The notes under the pieces: generated by a model | Told to the model about the DNA's origin: nothing | What the model saw: the letters and a program-made list of their open reading frames with translations, nothing else | The model's database searches: none | Source of the DNA: Pelagibacteraceae bacterium AG-337-I02 | Lineage (GTDB): Bacteria > Pseudomonadota > Alphaproteobacteria > HIMB59 > GCA-002718135 | Assembly: GCA_003282155.1 (NCBI GenBank) | Contig: QBZY01000002.1 | Coordinates: 62,001 to 126,000, forward strand | Direction: 5' to 3' | Length of the DNA stretch: 64,000 nucleotides | Shown: piece by piece, positions 19,909-30,313 of the stretch | How the letters are laid out: the number at the start of each line of letters is the position of its first letter | How positions within the stretch are numbered: position 1 is the first letter of the stretch | Program-made: the position numbers and the translations under genes

Positions 19909-21267
19909 ATGAGTATCACATTCAATCAATTAAAAAAATTAATAACAAAAAAAGAAATAGATACTGTATTAGTTTGTGTATCAGATATGCAAGGTAGACT
20001 AAATGGTAAAAGGGTTACTGGAAAAGCCTTTATCGATTATGTTTATAAAGAAACACATATGTGTGACTATCTCTATACGGTTGATATGGACATGTTTACT
20101 GTACCTGGATACAAATCTTCTTCATGGGAAACTGGTTATGGAGATATGATTGTAATTCCAGATCTCAAAACGATAAAGATTGCCAATTGGTTAAATAAAA
20201 CTGCCATAGTGCTATGTGATTGTTTAGAGCACTCAGAAAAAAAACCACTTATTCATTCAACAAGACAAATATTAAAAGACGTTTTAGCTAAGGCTGACAA
20301 AATGGGATTTCAATCTATGATTGGCTCAGAATTAGAATTTTTTCTTTTCGATCAAACTTATGAAGAAATTCATAATAATAATTATACAAAACTTAAAGAG
20401 TCTTCTTGGTATATTGAAGATTACATGATTTTCCAAACTACTAAAGAAGAGGATGTGATGCAGGAATTAAGAAATTCTCTTCTAGATAGCGGAATTTATG
20501 TAGAATGTTCAAAGGGTGAAGCAGCTCCAGGACAAGAAGAAATTAATGTTGTTTTTTCAGATGCATTAAACATGGCTGACAATCATATTTTAATTAAAAA
20601 TGCGACAAAAGAAATTGCTTATAAACATAACAAGGCCGTAACCTTTATGGCTAAATATAACAAAGAAGTTTGTGGAAGTTCATGTCATATTCATAACTCT
20701 TTATTCGATAAGAAAACAAAGAAAAATATTTTTTATAACTCTAAGGATAAGTATGGAATGTCTGATATTTTTAAAAGTTATCTTGCGGGACAAATTAAAT
20801 TATTGCCAGATATATCAATTTTTTTAGCACCAAATATTAATTCTTATAAAAGATTTCAAGATGGATCATTTGCTCCTACAAAATCTGTTTGGGGAATTGA
20901 TAATCGTACTGCTGGGTTTAGATTAGCTGGTCATGGGTCATCTATAAGAATTGAATGTCGAGTCCCAGGAGCGGATGCTAATCCTTATCTTTCTTTTGCT
21001 GCTTTAGTTGGCGCTGGTTTATACGGTATTAAAAATAAACTTAAATTAGATAAACCTTATTCAGGGAATATTTATGAGAAAAAAGTAAATGAAGTTCCTA
21101 AAACACTTAACGAAGCAATTCAACTTGCTAAAAAATCTAAATTTTTAAAAGAGATATTTCCACAAGATGTACTAGATCATTATATCCATGCTGCTGAATG
21201 GGAGCAAAAAGATTATGATGGTTCAGTTAATGATTGGCAATTACGAAGATATTTCGAACGAGGCTAA
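19909..21267 (+). CDS. Glutamine synthetase family protein (PuuA / gamma-glutamylamine synthetase-like)
   Basis: GSELEFFLFDQTYEE, CSKGEAAPGQEEINVVFSDALNMADN, GSSCHIHNSLFD, NRTAGFRLAG, C-terminal VNDWQLRRYFERG. Confidence 0.88.
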   Translation: MSITFNQLKKLITKKEIDTVLVCVSDMQGRLNGKRVTGKAFIDYVYKETHMCDYLYTVDMDMFTVPGYKSSSWETGYGDMIVIPDLKTIKIANWLNKTAIVLCDCLEHSEKKPLIHSTRQILKDVLAKADKMGFQSMIGSELEFFLFDQTYEEIHNNNYTKLKESSWYIEDYMIFQTTKEEDVMQELRNSLLDSGIYVECSKGEAAPGQEEINVVFSDALNMADNHILIKNATKEIAYKHNKAVTFMAKYNKEVCGSSCHIHNSLFDKKTKKNIFYNSKDKYGMSDIFKSYLAGQIKLLPDISIFLAPNINSYKRFQDGSFAPTKSVWGIDNRTAGFRLAGHGSSIRIECRVPGADANPYLSFAALVGAGLYGIKNKLKLDKPYSGNIYEKKVNEVPKTLNEAIQLAKKSKFLKEIFPQDVLDHYIHAAEWEQKDYDGSVNDWQLRRYFERG

Positions 21268-21276
21268 TTTTACTAA

Positions 21277-22653
21277 ATGTTTGAGACTATTACTCCAATA
21301 GACAACTCCGTCTTACTTAAAAGAGAATATGCTACAGAAGAAGATATTGAAACAAGTCTCAGCAATTCCTATTCTGTAAGAGAGTATTGGAAAAATATAT
21401 CTCTAGAAGAAAGAAAAAAGTCAGTTTTAAATTTTGTTGAAATATTTTTAAAAAATAAGGATGTTTCTATTAATTTATGTAAGCAAATAGGGAGACCTAT
21501 AGCACAGTGTTCAGGAGAGATGCGAGGTTTTGAAGAGAGAGCTCGTTATATGATTGAAAATGCTGATAGAGCACTGTCAAGAGTTGTATCAATTAAAAAT
21601 GATGAATTTGATAATTATATAAAAAAAGAACCACTAGGCACTATATTCGTAATTGCGCCGTGGAATTACCCTTTCAACACTTCTGTTAATTCAATTGTAC
21701 CAAGTTTACTTGCAGGTAATGCAGTTATATTAAAACATTCTTCTCAAACCCCACTCTGTGCTGAAGAATTAAATGAGGCAGCTAAACAATCTTCATTACC
21801 AAAAAATATTTTTCAGTATTTACATTTAGATCATGATCAAACATCAAGAATTATTTCAGATTCAAGAATTAATCATGTTTTATTTACAGGTTCTGTAAGT
21901 GGAGGAAAACAAATAAAAAAATCTATAGGCACCAGATTTATTGGAGCTGGTTTAGAGTTAGGTGGAAAAGATCCTGCTTATGTTAGAACTGATTGTGACT
22001 TAGATCATGCTGTTGAAAATTTAGTAGATGGATCATATTTTAATTCTGGTCAATCTTGTTGTGGTATTGAGAGAATTTATGTTGATAAAAAAATATACAA
22101 TACATTTGTAGAAAAATTTAAAGATGTAACTGAGAAATATGTTTTAGGAAATCCACTAGAGATGGAGACAAATTTAGGCCCAGTAGTAAAGCAAGCTGCT
22201 GCAAATAATATTAGATCTGAAGTTAACAACGCAATTAGTCAAGGTGGAAAAAATATTATAGATAATAAAAAATTTAACTTAGATGATGGTAATAATTGTT
22301 ATGTAAGCCCAAGTGCACTCATCAATGTCGATCATTCGATGAAATATATGATGGAAGAAATATTTGGCCCTTCGGTTGGAATAATGAAAGTAGAAAATGA
22401 AAATGAAGCTTTATCTTTAATGAATGATAGTTCTTATGGATTAACAGCAAGTATTTGGACAAAAGATAAGTCTTTTGCAGAAAATTTTGGAAAAAATGTT
22501 GAGACAGGAACTTTTTTTATGAATAGATGTGATTACTTAGATCCTGGCTTAGCATGGACTGGTGTAAAAGATACGGGAATTGGCGTTACCTTATCTGTTT
22601 TAGGATTTGATCATTTAACAAGAGCTAAAAGTTATCATATAAGAAATATTTAA
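21277..22653 (+). CDS. Aldehyde dehydrogenase
   Basis: VIAPWNYPFNTSVNSIVPSLLAGNAVILKHSSQTP, LELGGKDPAYVRTDCDL, GQSCCGIERIYV. Confidence 0.9.
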   Translation: MFETITPIDNSVLLKREYATEEDIETSLSNSYSVREYWKNISLEERKKSVLNFVEIFLKNKDVSINLCKQIGRPIAQCSGEMRGFEERARYMIENADRALSRVVSIKNDEFDNYIKKEPLGTIFVIAPWNYPFNTSVNSIVPSLLAGNAVILKHSSQTPLCAEELNEAAKQSSLPKNIFQYLHLDHDQTSRIISDSRINHVLFTGSVSGGKQIKKSIGTRFIGAGLELGGKDPAYVRTDCDLDHAVENLVDGSYFNSGQSCCGIERIYVDKKIYNTFVEKFKDVTEKYVLGNPLEMETNLGPVVKQAAANNIRSEVNNAISQGGKNIIDNKKFNLDDGNNCYVSPSALINVDHSMKYMMEEIFGPSVGIMKVENENEALSLMNDSSYGLTASIWTKDKSFAENFGKNVETGTFFMNRCDYLDPGLAWTGVKDTGIGVTLSVLGFDHLTRAKSYHIRNI

Positions 22654-22657
22654 GCTT

Positions 22658-23806
22658 ATGGAAAATATAAATTGGAATTATCCTACTACAATCTGGTTTG
22701 GTGTTAATAGAATAATAGAAATACAAAAAGCCTGTGAAGAATTAAATATTCAAAAACCATTAATAGTAACTGATAATGGAATTTTAAAAACAAACATTAT
22801 TAATAAGTTAAATGATTGTTTACATAAAGATGCATCTGTTTTTAGTGATGTTAAATCAAATCCTACAGGTAAGAATGTTGAAAATGGTGTTAAGGTATTT
22901 AATGAAAATAAACATGATGGAGTAATAGCTGTTGGGGGAGGCTCGGGTATGGATACTGGAAAGGCAATTGCATTCATGGCTAAGCAAGAAAGACCAATCT
23001 GGGATTTTGAAGATGTTGGTGACTGGTGGACTAGAGCTAATGCTGATACAATTTTTCCTATAATTGCTTTACCTACTACAGCTGGAACCGGTTCTGAAAC
23101 TGGGAGAGCATCAGTTTTTACTAATGAAAAAACACAAGAAAAAAAAATTATTTTCCATCCAAAAATGCTTCCATCAATTGTTATCCTTGATCCAAATTTG
23201 ACAATTCCACTTCCTGCAAATCTAACTGCTTTTACAGGCATGGATGCGCTAGCTCATTGCTTAGAAGCATATTTGTCGAATATTTTTCATCCTTATTCTC
23301 AAGGTATTGCATTAGAGGGCATTAGATTAGTAAAAAATAATCTTGTTCTTGCTTTTAATGATGGATTAAATTTAGAAGCTAGATCGCATATGTTAGCTTC
23401 TTCATCTATGGGCTCAATAGCTTTCCAAAAGGGTTTAGGTGCTATTCATTCTTTAAGTCATCCTGTTGGTGCAATTTATAATACACATCATGGATTAACT
23501 AATGCAGTATTTATGCCATATGTTTTACAATATAATAAAAAAGGTATTGAAGAAAAAATTATTGATATTTCAAGATATATAAATTTAAAATCAGCTACAT
23601 TTAATAATTTTATGGATTGGATTTTAGAGCTTAGATCTAATTTAAATATTCCTCATACTCTAAGTGAAATAATTGATAATGATAAAAATTTAGAAAAAAT
23701 GAGTTCAATGGCTTTTAATGATCCCTCTACAAGTACAAATCCTATAACAGTTAATGCAGAAGATTTTTTAAAAATGTATATTAATGCCTTTAAAGGTGAT
23801 TTATAA
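22658..23806 (+). CDS. Iron-containing alcohol dehydrogenase
   Basis: GVIAVGGGSGMDTGKAIA, LPTTAGTGSETGRASVFT, AFTGMDALAHCLEAY, AIHSLSHPVGAIYNTHHGLTNAVFMPYVL. Confidence 0.92.
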   Translation: MENINWNYPTTIWFGVNRIIEIQKACEELNIQKPLIVTDNGILKTNIINKLNDCLHKDASVFSDVKSNPTGKNVENGVKVFNENKHDGVIAVGGGSGMDTGKAIAFMAKQERPIWDFEDVGDWWTRANADTIFPIIALPTTAGTGSETGRASVFTNEKTQEKKIIFHPKMLPSIVILDPNLTIPLPANLTAFTGMDALAHCLEAYLSNIFHPYSQGIALEGIRLVKNNLVLAFNDGLNLEARSHMLASSSMGSIAFQKGLGAIHSLSHPVGAIYNTHHGLTNAVFMPYVLQYNKKGIEEKIIDISRYINLKSATFNNFMDWILELRSNLNIPHTLSEIIDNDKNLEKMSSMAFNDPSTSTNPITVNAEDFLKMYINAFKGDL

Positions 23807-23808
23807 AT

Positions 23809-25311
23809 TTATAGTGTTGCTCCAATTATCCAAGGATTAAATTCATCATCCCCATAATCATTTATTTCACTCTTTGATTTTTCACCCGATGCAACCGAAA
23901 TTATCTTATCAAATATTTCTTTACCAACCTCATTAACACTTGCAATGTTATCCATAATAGTACCTGCATTGATGTCCATATCTTCACTAAGTTTATTATA
24001 CATATTCGTATTTGTTGCTATTTTAATACTTGGAGTGGGTTTAAATCCAAAGCATGAACCTCGACCAGTAGTAAAACAAATAACATTAGCGCCAGAAGCA
24101 ACTTGACCAGTCACAGATACAGGGTCGTAACCTGGAGAATTCATAAAGTTCAAACCTTTGGTTTTTACCTGTTCAGCGTAATCAAGGACATCAACCATAT
24201 TTCTATTACCAGCTTTGGATACTGCGCCCAATGATTTTTCAAGAATTGTAGTTAAGCCACCTTTTTTATTACCAGGACTTGGATTATTATCTAATGTGCT
24301 ATCGTTGCTAGCAACATATTCTTTCCACCATTCAATTTGTTTGTTTAGTTTTTCTATATTTTTTTCGTTTGATGATTTTTCAAATAATAAATGTTCTGCT
24401 CCATATATTTCTGGAGTTTCTGATAGTAATGTTGTTCCTCCATGATCAATAATCATATCTGAAGCAATGCCTAGTGCAGGATTTGCAGTTATCCCAGAAT
24501 ACGAATCTGAACCACCACATTGCAAAGCAACTGTTAGTTTTGAAACAGGAATATTTGTCCTAGAAATACTATTAATTTGATTAAGTTGATTAAGAATTTT
24601 TGAAGTTACTTTCGTTATAATTTCACTTGTTCCACCTTCATCTTGAATATTTAAATATTCAATATTTCTTTTTTCTTGATCATTATTATACAAACTTATT
24701 TGGGCACATTCGCATCCAAGTCCGATAACAAAAACTTTTCCAAAGTTTGGATGAATTTTAAAACCTTCAATAGTTCTGTTAAACACATTCATAGCGTATC
24801 CAGAAGTATTCATCCCACAACCTGATGAATGTTTTAAACAAACCGCTCCATCAATATTTTCAAAATTATTATCTTTTAAATAATTATTTATTTTATCTGA
24901 TATTTTTTTAACAACAGTTGCAGAACAATTAACTGTACTAATTAAACCTATATAATTTCTAGTACCTGATGATCCATTATTTCTTTTGAAACCTTTAAAG
25001 TATTCTAATTTTTCATTTTTGATAATATCATTTTTAAAATTTTTACGAGTATATTCTCTTTTGAAATCACTATATCCCATGTTATGTGAATGCACATGTT
25101 CACCAGGTTCTATATTTTGATTAGATATTCCAATTATTTGTCCATACTTAAAAATAAAATCACCATTTTTAATTTTTTTTAAAGACATTTTATGACCATA
25201 AGGAATATTGTTAATTGATCTAATTCCATAATTTATATTAATATTTTGAGGAATATCCATTGGAGCGATTCCAATATTATCTTTTTCATTTAATTTGATT
25301 ATGTTAAACAT
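23809..25311 (-). CDS. UxaA-family hydro-lyase (altronate/galactarate dehydratase-like, SAF plus catalytic domain)
   Basis: N-terminal SAF-like region (GEHVHSHNM), NGSSGTRNYIGLISTVNCSATV, LKHSSGCGM, LQCGGSDSYSGITANPALG. Confidence 0.88.
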   Translation of the reverse strand: MFNIIKLNEKDNIGIAPMDIPQNININYGIRSINNIPYGHKMSLKKIKNGDFIFKYGQIIGISNQNIEPGEHVHSHNMGYSDFKREYTRKNFKNDIIKNEKLEYFKGFKRNNGSSGTRNYIGLISTVNCSATVVKKISDKINNYLKDNNFENIDGAVCLKHSSGCGMNTSGYAMNVFNRTIEGFKIHPNFGKVFVIGLGCECAQISLYNNDQEKRNIEYLNIQDEGGTSEIITKVTSKILNQLNQINSISRTNIPVSKLTVALQCGGSDSYSGITANPALGIASDMIIDHGGTTLLSETPEIYGAEHLLFEKSSNEKNIEKLNKQIEWWKEYVASNDSTLDNNPSPGNKKGGLTTILEKSLGAVSKAGNRNMVDVLDYAEQVKTKGLNFMNSPGYDPVSVTGQVASGANVICFTTGRGSCFGFKPTPSIKIATNTNMYNKLSEDMDINAGTIMDNIASVNEVGKEIFDKIISVASGEKSKSEINDYGDDEFNPWIIGATL

Positions 25312-25341
25312 ATTATCGATAATTATATACCATAAATAATC

Positions 25342-26112
25342 ATGAACGAAATCGCAACTTATCCATCACTAAAAGATAGAGTAGTGCTTATTACAGGGGG
25401 TGCTTCAGGAATTGGGGAAAGTATTGTCGAACAGTTTGCTTCTCAAAAATCAAAAGTTGCATTTTTAGATATAAATGATGAGTTAGGTAATGAGTTATCA
25501 AAAAAAATTAAAAACAAATATGATATTGATAGTCTATTTGTAAAATGTGATTTAAAAAATATAGAACAACTTAAAAGTTCATTAGAAAAAGTAAAAAAAG
25601 AGATTGGTCCAATTTCAATTCTAGTAAATAATGCAGCAAATGATGAGAGACATGATCTAGATAGTGTCACCCCTGAATATTGGGATGACAGAATGAATAT
25701 TAATTTGAGACATTATTTTTTTGCAACTCAAACTGTCTATAAAGATATGAAAGATTTAGGTAAAGGTTCTGTTGTAAATATAGGAAGTTTTTCATGGATG
25801 ATTTCTCAAGGCGGTATGCCTGGATATACCACTGCAAAATCCGCTATTATGGGTTTAACAAGAACTTTAGCAAGAGATTTAGGTATCTATAACATCAGAG
25901 TTAATTGTATTGTTCCTGGCTGGATCATTACGGAGAGGCAAAAAAAATTATGGCTTACTCCAGAAATTAAAAAAACTCAACTTGAGAGACAATGTATTAA
26001 GAGAATGCTTATGCCTGAAGATATATCAAAGCCAGTTTTGTTTTTTGCATCTGATCAAAGTTCGGGTTGTACTGCACAAAATTATGTAATTGATGGCGGC
26101 ATAGTTAATTAA
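25342..26112 (+). CDS. Short-chain dehydrogenase/reductase
   Basis: VLITGGASGIGESI, LVNNAAN, YTTAKSAIMGLTRTLARDLG. Confidence 0.9.
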   Translation: MNEIATYPSLKDRVVLITGGASGIGESIVEQFASQKSKVAFLDINDELGNELSKKIKNKYDIDSLFVKCDLKNIEQLKSSLEKVKKEIGPISILVNNAANDERHDLDSVTPEYWDDRMNINLRHYFFATQTVYKDMKDLGKGSVVNIGSFSWMISQGGMPGYTTAKSAIMGLTRTLARDLGIYNIRVNCIVPGWIITERQKKLWLTPEIKKTQLERQCIKRMLMPEDISKPVLFFASDQSSGCTAQNYVIDGGIVN

Positions 26113-27299
26113 TGAAAAAAAAATCCAAAATTGCTTTTGGTAGATTAGATTCACTTAGAAATGATACTTTAAATAATAAAAACAAAATTCGAATTGGTTT
26201 TATTGGTGGAGGTCCTAATTCATTTATTGGATACACACATAGGTTATCAGCAAGATTTGATAATAAATTTGAGTTTGTTGCTGGAATATTTTCAAAAGAT
26301 AAAAAAAAATCTAAATCTTTTGGTTCTTCATTAGGTTTAGCTGATGATCGTTGTTACAGTGATTACAAGTCTATGGCATCCGCTGAGTCAAAAAGAAATG
26401 ATGGTATTCAAGCGCTTGGAATAATGACTCCATCGGGTGATCATTATAAAATAGCAAAAGCATTTATTGAAAAAGGTATACATATTATTTGTGACAAGCC
26501 TTTAACCGCAACAGTTGAGGATGCCGTTAAATTAAAAAAAGCCATTTTAAAAAATAAAATTGTATTTGCATTAACACACAATTACTCAAGTTATCCAATG
26601 CTAAGAGAGGCAAAAAATATTATTTCAAATCATAAATTAGGAAAAATCAATTTAATAAATGTTGAGTACCCCCAAGGTTATACAGTTGGAGTAAAAAAGA
26701 AAGATGAAAAAAGAACATTAAAATGGAGACTAGATAAAAAACAATCTGGGCCCTCAATGATATTATCTGAAATTGGAACTCACGCGTATCATTTGTTGAG
26801 ATATGTGACTGGATTAGAAGCAAATGAAATATCTGCAGAAGTAAATTCATTATCCTCAGAAATTTCAGTTGATGATAATGCTTTTGTATTATTAAGAATG
26901 CGAAATAAGGCAAGAGGTATAATCTGGGTATCGTCTGCTGCTACTGGTGGAGAAAATGGTCTAAAAATTAGAGTGTATGGAACAAAAGGTTCAATAGAGT
27001 GGTTACAGGATGATCCAAATAATCTAAAGTTTATAGAACTAGATAAACCAATGAAAGTTATAACAAGAGCAAGTAAATTAGTATCTAAATTTTCACTATC
27101 ATCTTCAAGAATTGCTGCTGGTCACCCTGAAGGTTTTTTTGAAGCTTTTGCAAATATTTATTCAGAATTTGCTGATCAGATCCATAATAAAAATAAAAAA
27201 TATTCATTTCCAACAATTGATGATGGTGTAGCTGGTATTAAATTTATTTATGCAGCAAAAAAATCTTCTAATTTAAATTCAAAGTGGATAAAAATCTAA
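26112..27299 (+). CDS. Gfo/Idh/MocA family oxidoreductase
   Basis: IGFIGGGPNSFIGYTHRLSA, GIHIICDKPLTATVEDAVKLK. Confidence 0.88.
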   Translation: MKKKSKIAFGRLDSLRNDTLNNKNKIRIGFIGGGPNSFIGYTHRLSARFDNKFEFVAGIFSKDKKKSKSFGSSLGLADDRCYSDYKSMASAESKRNDGIQALGIMTPSGDHYKIAKAFIEKGIHIICDKPLTATVEDAVKLKKAILKNKIVFALTHNYSSYPMLREAKNIISNHKLGKINLINVEYPQGYTVGVKKKDEKRTLKWRLDKKQSGPSMILSEIGTHAYHLLRYVTGLEANEISAEVNSLSSEISVDDNAFVLLRMRNKARGIIWVSSAATGGENGLKIRVYGTKGSIEWLQDDPNNLKFIELDKPMKVITRASKLVSKFSLSSSRIAAGHPEGFFEAFANIYSEFADQIHNKNKKYSFPTIDDGVAGIKFIYAAKKSSNLNSKWIKI

Positions 27300-27300
27300 A

Positions 27301-28302
27301 ATGATTAATTTTGCCTTATTGGGAACAGGAAGAATTGGCAAATTACATGCGTCAATCATTAGTGCTCATCCAGAATCGAGCCTTAAATACGTTTACGATA
27401 TTGATACAAGCTCTGCTAAAAAAATTGCAAAAAAATATAGTTGTGAAGTTGCAAAGACTGCAAAAGAAGCAATTTCTTCAGATCAAATAAATGCTATTTT
27501 AATTGCTTCTGCCACCCCGACTCATACAGATTATATTGCTCTAGGAGCAGAATGCAATAAATCTATATTATGTGAAAAGCCAATTGATTTAGATATAAAT
27601 AAAGTAAATAAATGTTGGCAAAAAATTAAAAAATATAAACCAACTGTTCAAATTGGTTTTAATCGTAGATTTGATCCTAATCATAATAAAGTTCAAAGTG
27701 AGGTTCTATCAGGAAAGATTGGGAAAATTGAAATGATTGTAATCACAAGTAGGGATCCTTCTCCACCTGGTATTGATTATTTAAAACAATCGGGTGGAAT
27801 TTTCAGAGATTGTTCAATTCATGATTTTGATTTAGCACGATTTATTCTTAATAATGATCCAATTGTAGAAGTTTTTGCACAAGGTTCTGTAAATGTCTCA
27901 AATGATTTTAAGGTCACGAATGATTATGATACAACGATGTGTTTTATGAAATCTAAAAAAGGGGTTTTAGTTCATATAAATAATTCTAGAAGAGCTGTAT
28001 ATGGTTATGATCAAAGACTCGAAGTATTTGGAAGTAATGGTATGTTAATTTCTGATAATGTACCTAATAATGATATTAATTACTATAATCAAAATTTATC
28101 CTTTGCAAAAAAACCAATTAAAAATTTTTTTATCGAAAGATACAAAGATGCTTATCAAATACAACTAGATCAATTTATTAAATCAATAAAAAATAAAAAA
28201 AATACTTCAGTCACTTTTGAAGATGGAAAGAATGCTTTAATTCTTGCTAATTCAGCTACTAAATCAGTAAAATCAAATAAAGTTGTAAAACCAAAATTTT
28301 AG
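27301..28302 (+). CDS. Gfo/Idh/MocA family oxidoreductase, inositol 2-dehydrogenase-like
   Basis: FALLGTGRIGKLHASII, ILCEKPIDLDINKV, VQIGFNRRFDPNH, GGIFRDCSIHDFDLARFI. Confidence 0.85.
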   Translation: MINFALLGTGRIGKLHASIISAHPESSLKYVYDIDTSSAKKIAKKYSCEVAKTAKEAISSDQINAILIASATPTHTDYIALGAECNKSILCEKPIDLDINKVNKCWQKIKKYKPTVQIGFNRRFDPNHNKVQSEVLSGKIGKIEMIVITSRDPSPPGIDYLKQSGGIFRDCSIHDFDLARFILNNDPIVEVFAQGSVNVSNDFKVTNDYDTTMCFMKSKKGVLVHINNSRRAVYGYDQRLEVFGSNGMLISDNVPNNDINYYNQNLSFAKKPIKNFFIERYKDAYQIQLDQFIKSIKNKKNTSVTFEDGKNALILANSATKSVKSNKVVKPKF

Positions 28303-28317
28303 CTATAGATAAATTTT

Positions 28318-29148
28318 ATGAATGAACAATTTAAAGATAAGGTCATTATAGTTACAGGAAGTACACAGGGTAGTGGTGCTGAAACAGCAAGATTATTAGC
28401 TATCAGAGGTGCAAAAGCAATTACAATTTGCGGTAGACAAGAAAATAAAGGTCTTGAAGTTAAAAATCAGATTGAAAAATTAGGCACTGAGTGTTTGTAT
28501 ATAAAAGCAGACCTTAAAAATGTTGATGATTGCAAAAAAATTGTTTCTGAGACTGATAAAAAATTTGGAACGATAAATTCTTTAATTAATGTTGCCGGAT
28601 ATACAGAAAGAGGAACAATTCTGAGTGCTACTCTAGAAAATTATGAAAATAATTATAATATTAATACCCGTGCACCTTTCATATTAATGCAAGAGACAAT
28701 TAAAATAATGATTAGAGATAAGAACAAAGGAACAATTGCAAATGTATTATCTATGGCAATGTATAGTGGTATGCCATTTATTGTTGCTTATAGTGGTTCA
28801 AAAGCTGCTTTAGCTACAATGACAAAAAATATTGCAAATTCTGTCGCAAGTTATCAAATAAGAGTAAATGCCTTAAATATTGGATGGACAGATACTCCTG
28901 CTGAACATGATATTCAAACAAGAGTTCACAAAAAAAATCCTAATTGGTTACAAGATGAAGAAAAAAAAGTGCCATTTAATAGATTGATTAAGCCTATCGA
29001 TGTAGCAAAAGGATTAGCTTTTATGTGTTCAGATGAATCTGGAATAATGACAGGAAGTGTAATTGATTTTGATCAAACGGTACATGGCTGGCATTCTTAT
29101 TCAGCATATGAAACTAGAGTTTTGGATAATTCTCTATTAGGAGAATAA
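28318..29148 (+). CDS. Short-chain dehydrogenase/reductase
   Basis: VIIVTGSTQGSGAETARLLA, LINVAGYTERG, YSGSKAALATMTKNIAN. Confidence 0.88.
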   Translation: MNEQFKDKVIIVTGSTQGSGAETARLLAIRGAKAITICGRQENKGLEVKNQIEKLGTECLYIKADLKNVDDCKKIVSETDKKFGTINSLINVAGYTERGTILSATLENYENNYNINTRAPFILMQETIKIMIRDKNKGTIANVLSMAMYSGMPFIVAYSGSKAALATMTKNIANSVASYQIRVNALNIGWTDTPAEHDIQTRVHKKNPNWLQDEEKKVPFNRLIKPIDVAKGLAFMCSDESGIMTGSVIDFDQTVHGWHSYSAYETRVLDNSLLGE

Positions 29149-29236
29149 TTAATCATTTATTTCTCAACTATTTTCTTATTTTTCATCAAACTTTATAATT
29201 TACACAAATTTAATTATTAATTAAAAAAAACTAGTA

Positions 29237-30313
29237 ATGGGAAAAAAGGTAATTAATATTAAAGAAGGAAAATTGTCAGAATTTAAACTACATAGTATTT
29301 GGTTACGTGAAAGAATAAACGGGAGTGAATTTCTAGATCAAAATAATCTGCAACGTTTATATGAACCAAGTCTTTTAGAAGATAATTTATTAATTAATGC
29401 TCATAGTATAAATAAAAATATATTAAATGTTGAATTCAGTGATGGAACAAAAGGATCATTCAATATTGATGATCTTTATAATGAAATCAAAAACATTGAT
29501 ATCTTACCTCAAAAAAAAATATGGGATATAAAAAAAGATAATCTAAAAATTTTTGATAATAATCAAATATTTGAGAATGATAGAGAACTTACAAGAATGC
29601 TTGAGGTATTTTATCAATATGGTTACGTCATAATTGAAAATACAAAACCAGAAGAAAACGAAGTTATTAATTTTGCAGAAAATTTAGGTCCAGTAAGATC
29701 AACAAATTTTGGTAAATTATTTAATGTAGTGTCAAAACCAAATCCAAATGATCTTGCTTATACTGCATTAGAATTAACATCACATTCAGACAATCCATAT
29801 CGAAGACCTGTACCTGGTATTCAATTACTTCATTGTATTTCAAATGAATGTATAGGAGGTGATTCAAGTTTAATAGATGGTTTTAGTGTCTCAAATTATC
29901 TAAAACAAAATGAAACAGAATTCTACAAAGTATTAACTGAAACGAATATTACTTTTAAATTCACCGATGTTGATACAATCTTAGTTGATAAAGCAAAATT
30001 AATTGAATTAGATCATAATAACAACTTTAGACAAATTCGTTTTAGTGGAAGACTTGATTATGCTCCATTGTTAGATGAAAAAAAACTTGATCTTTTTTAT
30101 AGTGCTAGAAAATATATGTTTAAACTTTGTAATTCTGATACTTTTAAAATCAAATTTAGATTATCAAAAGGGATGATTGCAATGTTTGATAACTTGAGAC
30201 TGTTACATGGAAGAACTAAATTTGATCCAAATACTGGTTTTAGACATTTACAAGGGTGTTATATTGATCATGATGTAACTGAGGGTAAGCTTAGAAGGTT
30301 ATTAAAGTCTTAA
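29237..30313 (+). CDS. TauD/TfdA-type 2-oxoglutarate/Fe(II) dioxygenase, gamma-butyrobetaine hydroxylase-like
   Basis: N-terminal HSIWLRERINGSEF...VEFSDGTKGSF domain, HSD metal motif (LTSHSDNPYRRPVPGIQLLHC), distal LLHGRTKF and DHDVTEGKLRRL. Confidence 0.85.
   Translation: MGKKVINIKEGKLSEFKLHSIWLRERINGSEFLDQNNLQRLYEPSLLEDNLLINAHSINKNILNVEFSDGTKGSFNIDDLYNEIKNIDILPQKKIWDIKKDNLKIFDNNQIFENDRELTRMLEVFYQYGYVIIENTKPEENEVINFAENLGPVRSTNFGKLFNVVSKPNPNDLAYTALELTSHSDNPYRRPVPGIQLLHCISNECIGGDSSLIDGFSVSNYLKQNETEFYKVLTETNITFKFTDVDTILVDKAKLIELDHNNNFRQIRFSGRLDYAPLLDEKKLDLFYSARKYMFKLCNSDTFKIKFRLSKGMIAMFDNLRLLHGRTKFDPNTGFRHLQGCYIDHDVTEGKLRRLLKS

Noticed and set aside
22750-23241. 163-aa reverse-strand ORF inside the Fe-ADH gene (and similar antisense ORFs such as 1972-2220, 9054-9302, 34594-34887, 48046-48342, 52215-52601)
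   Set aside because: Fully antisense to strongly supported CDSs, low-complexity or Ser/Ile/Leu-rich translations without family motifs; expected by chance opposite coding sequence.
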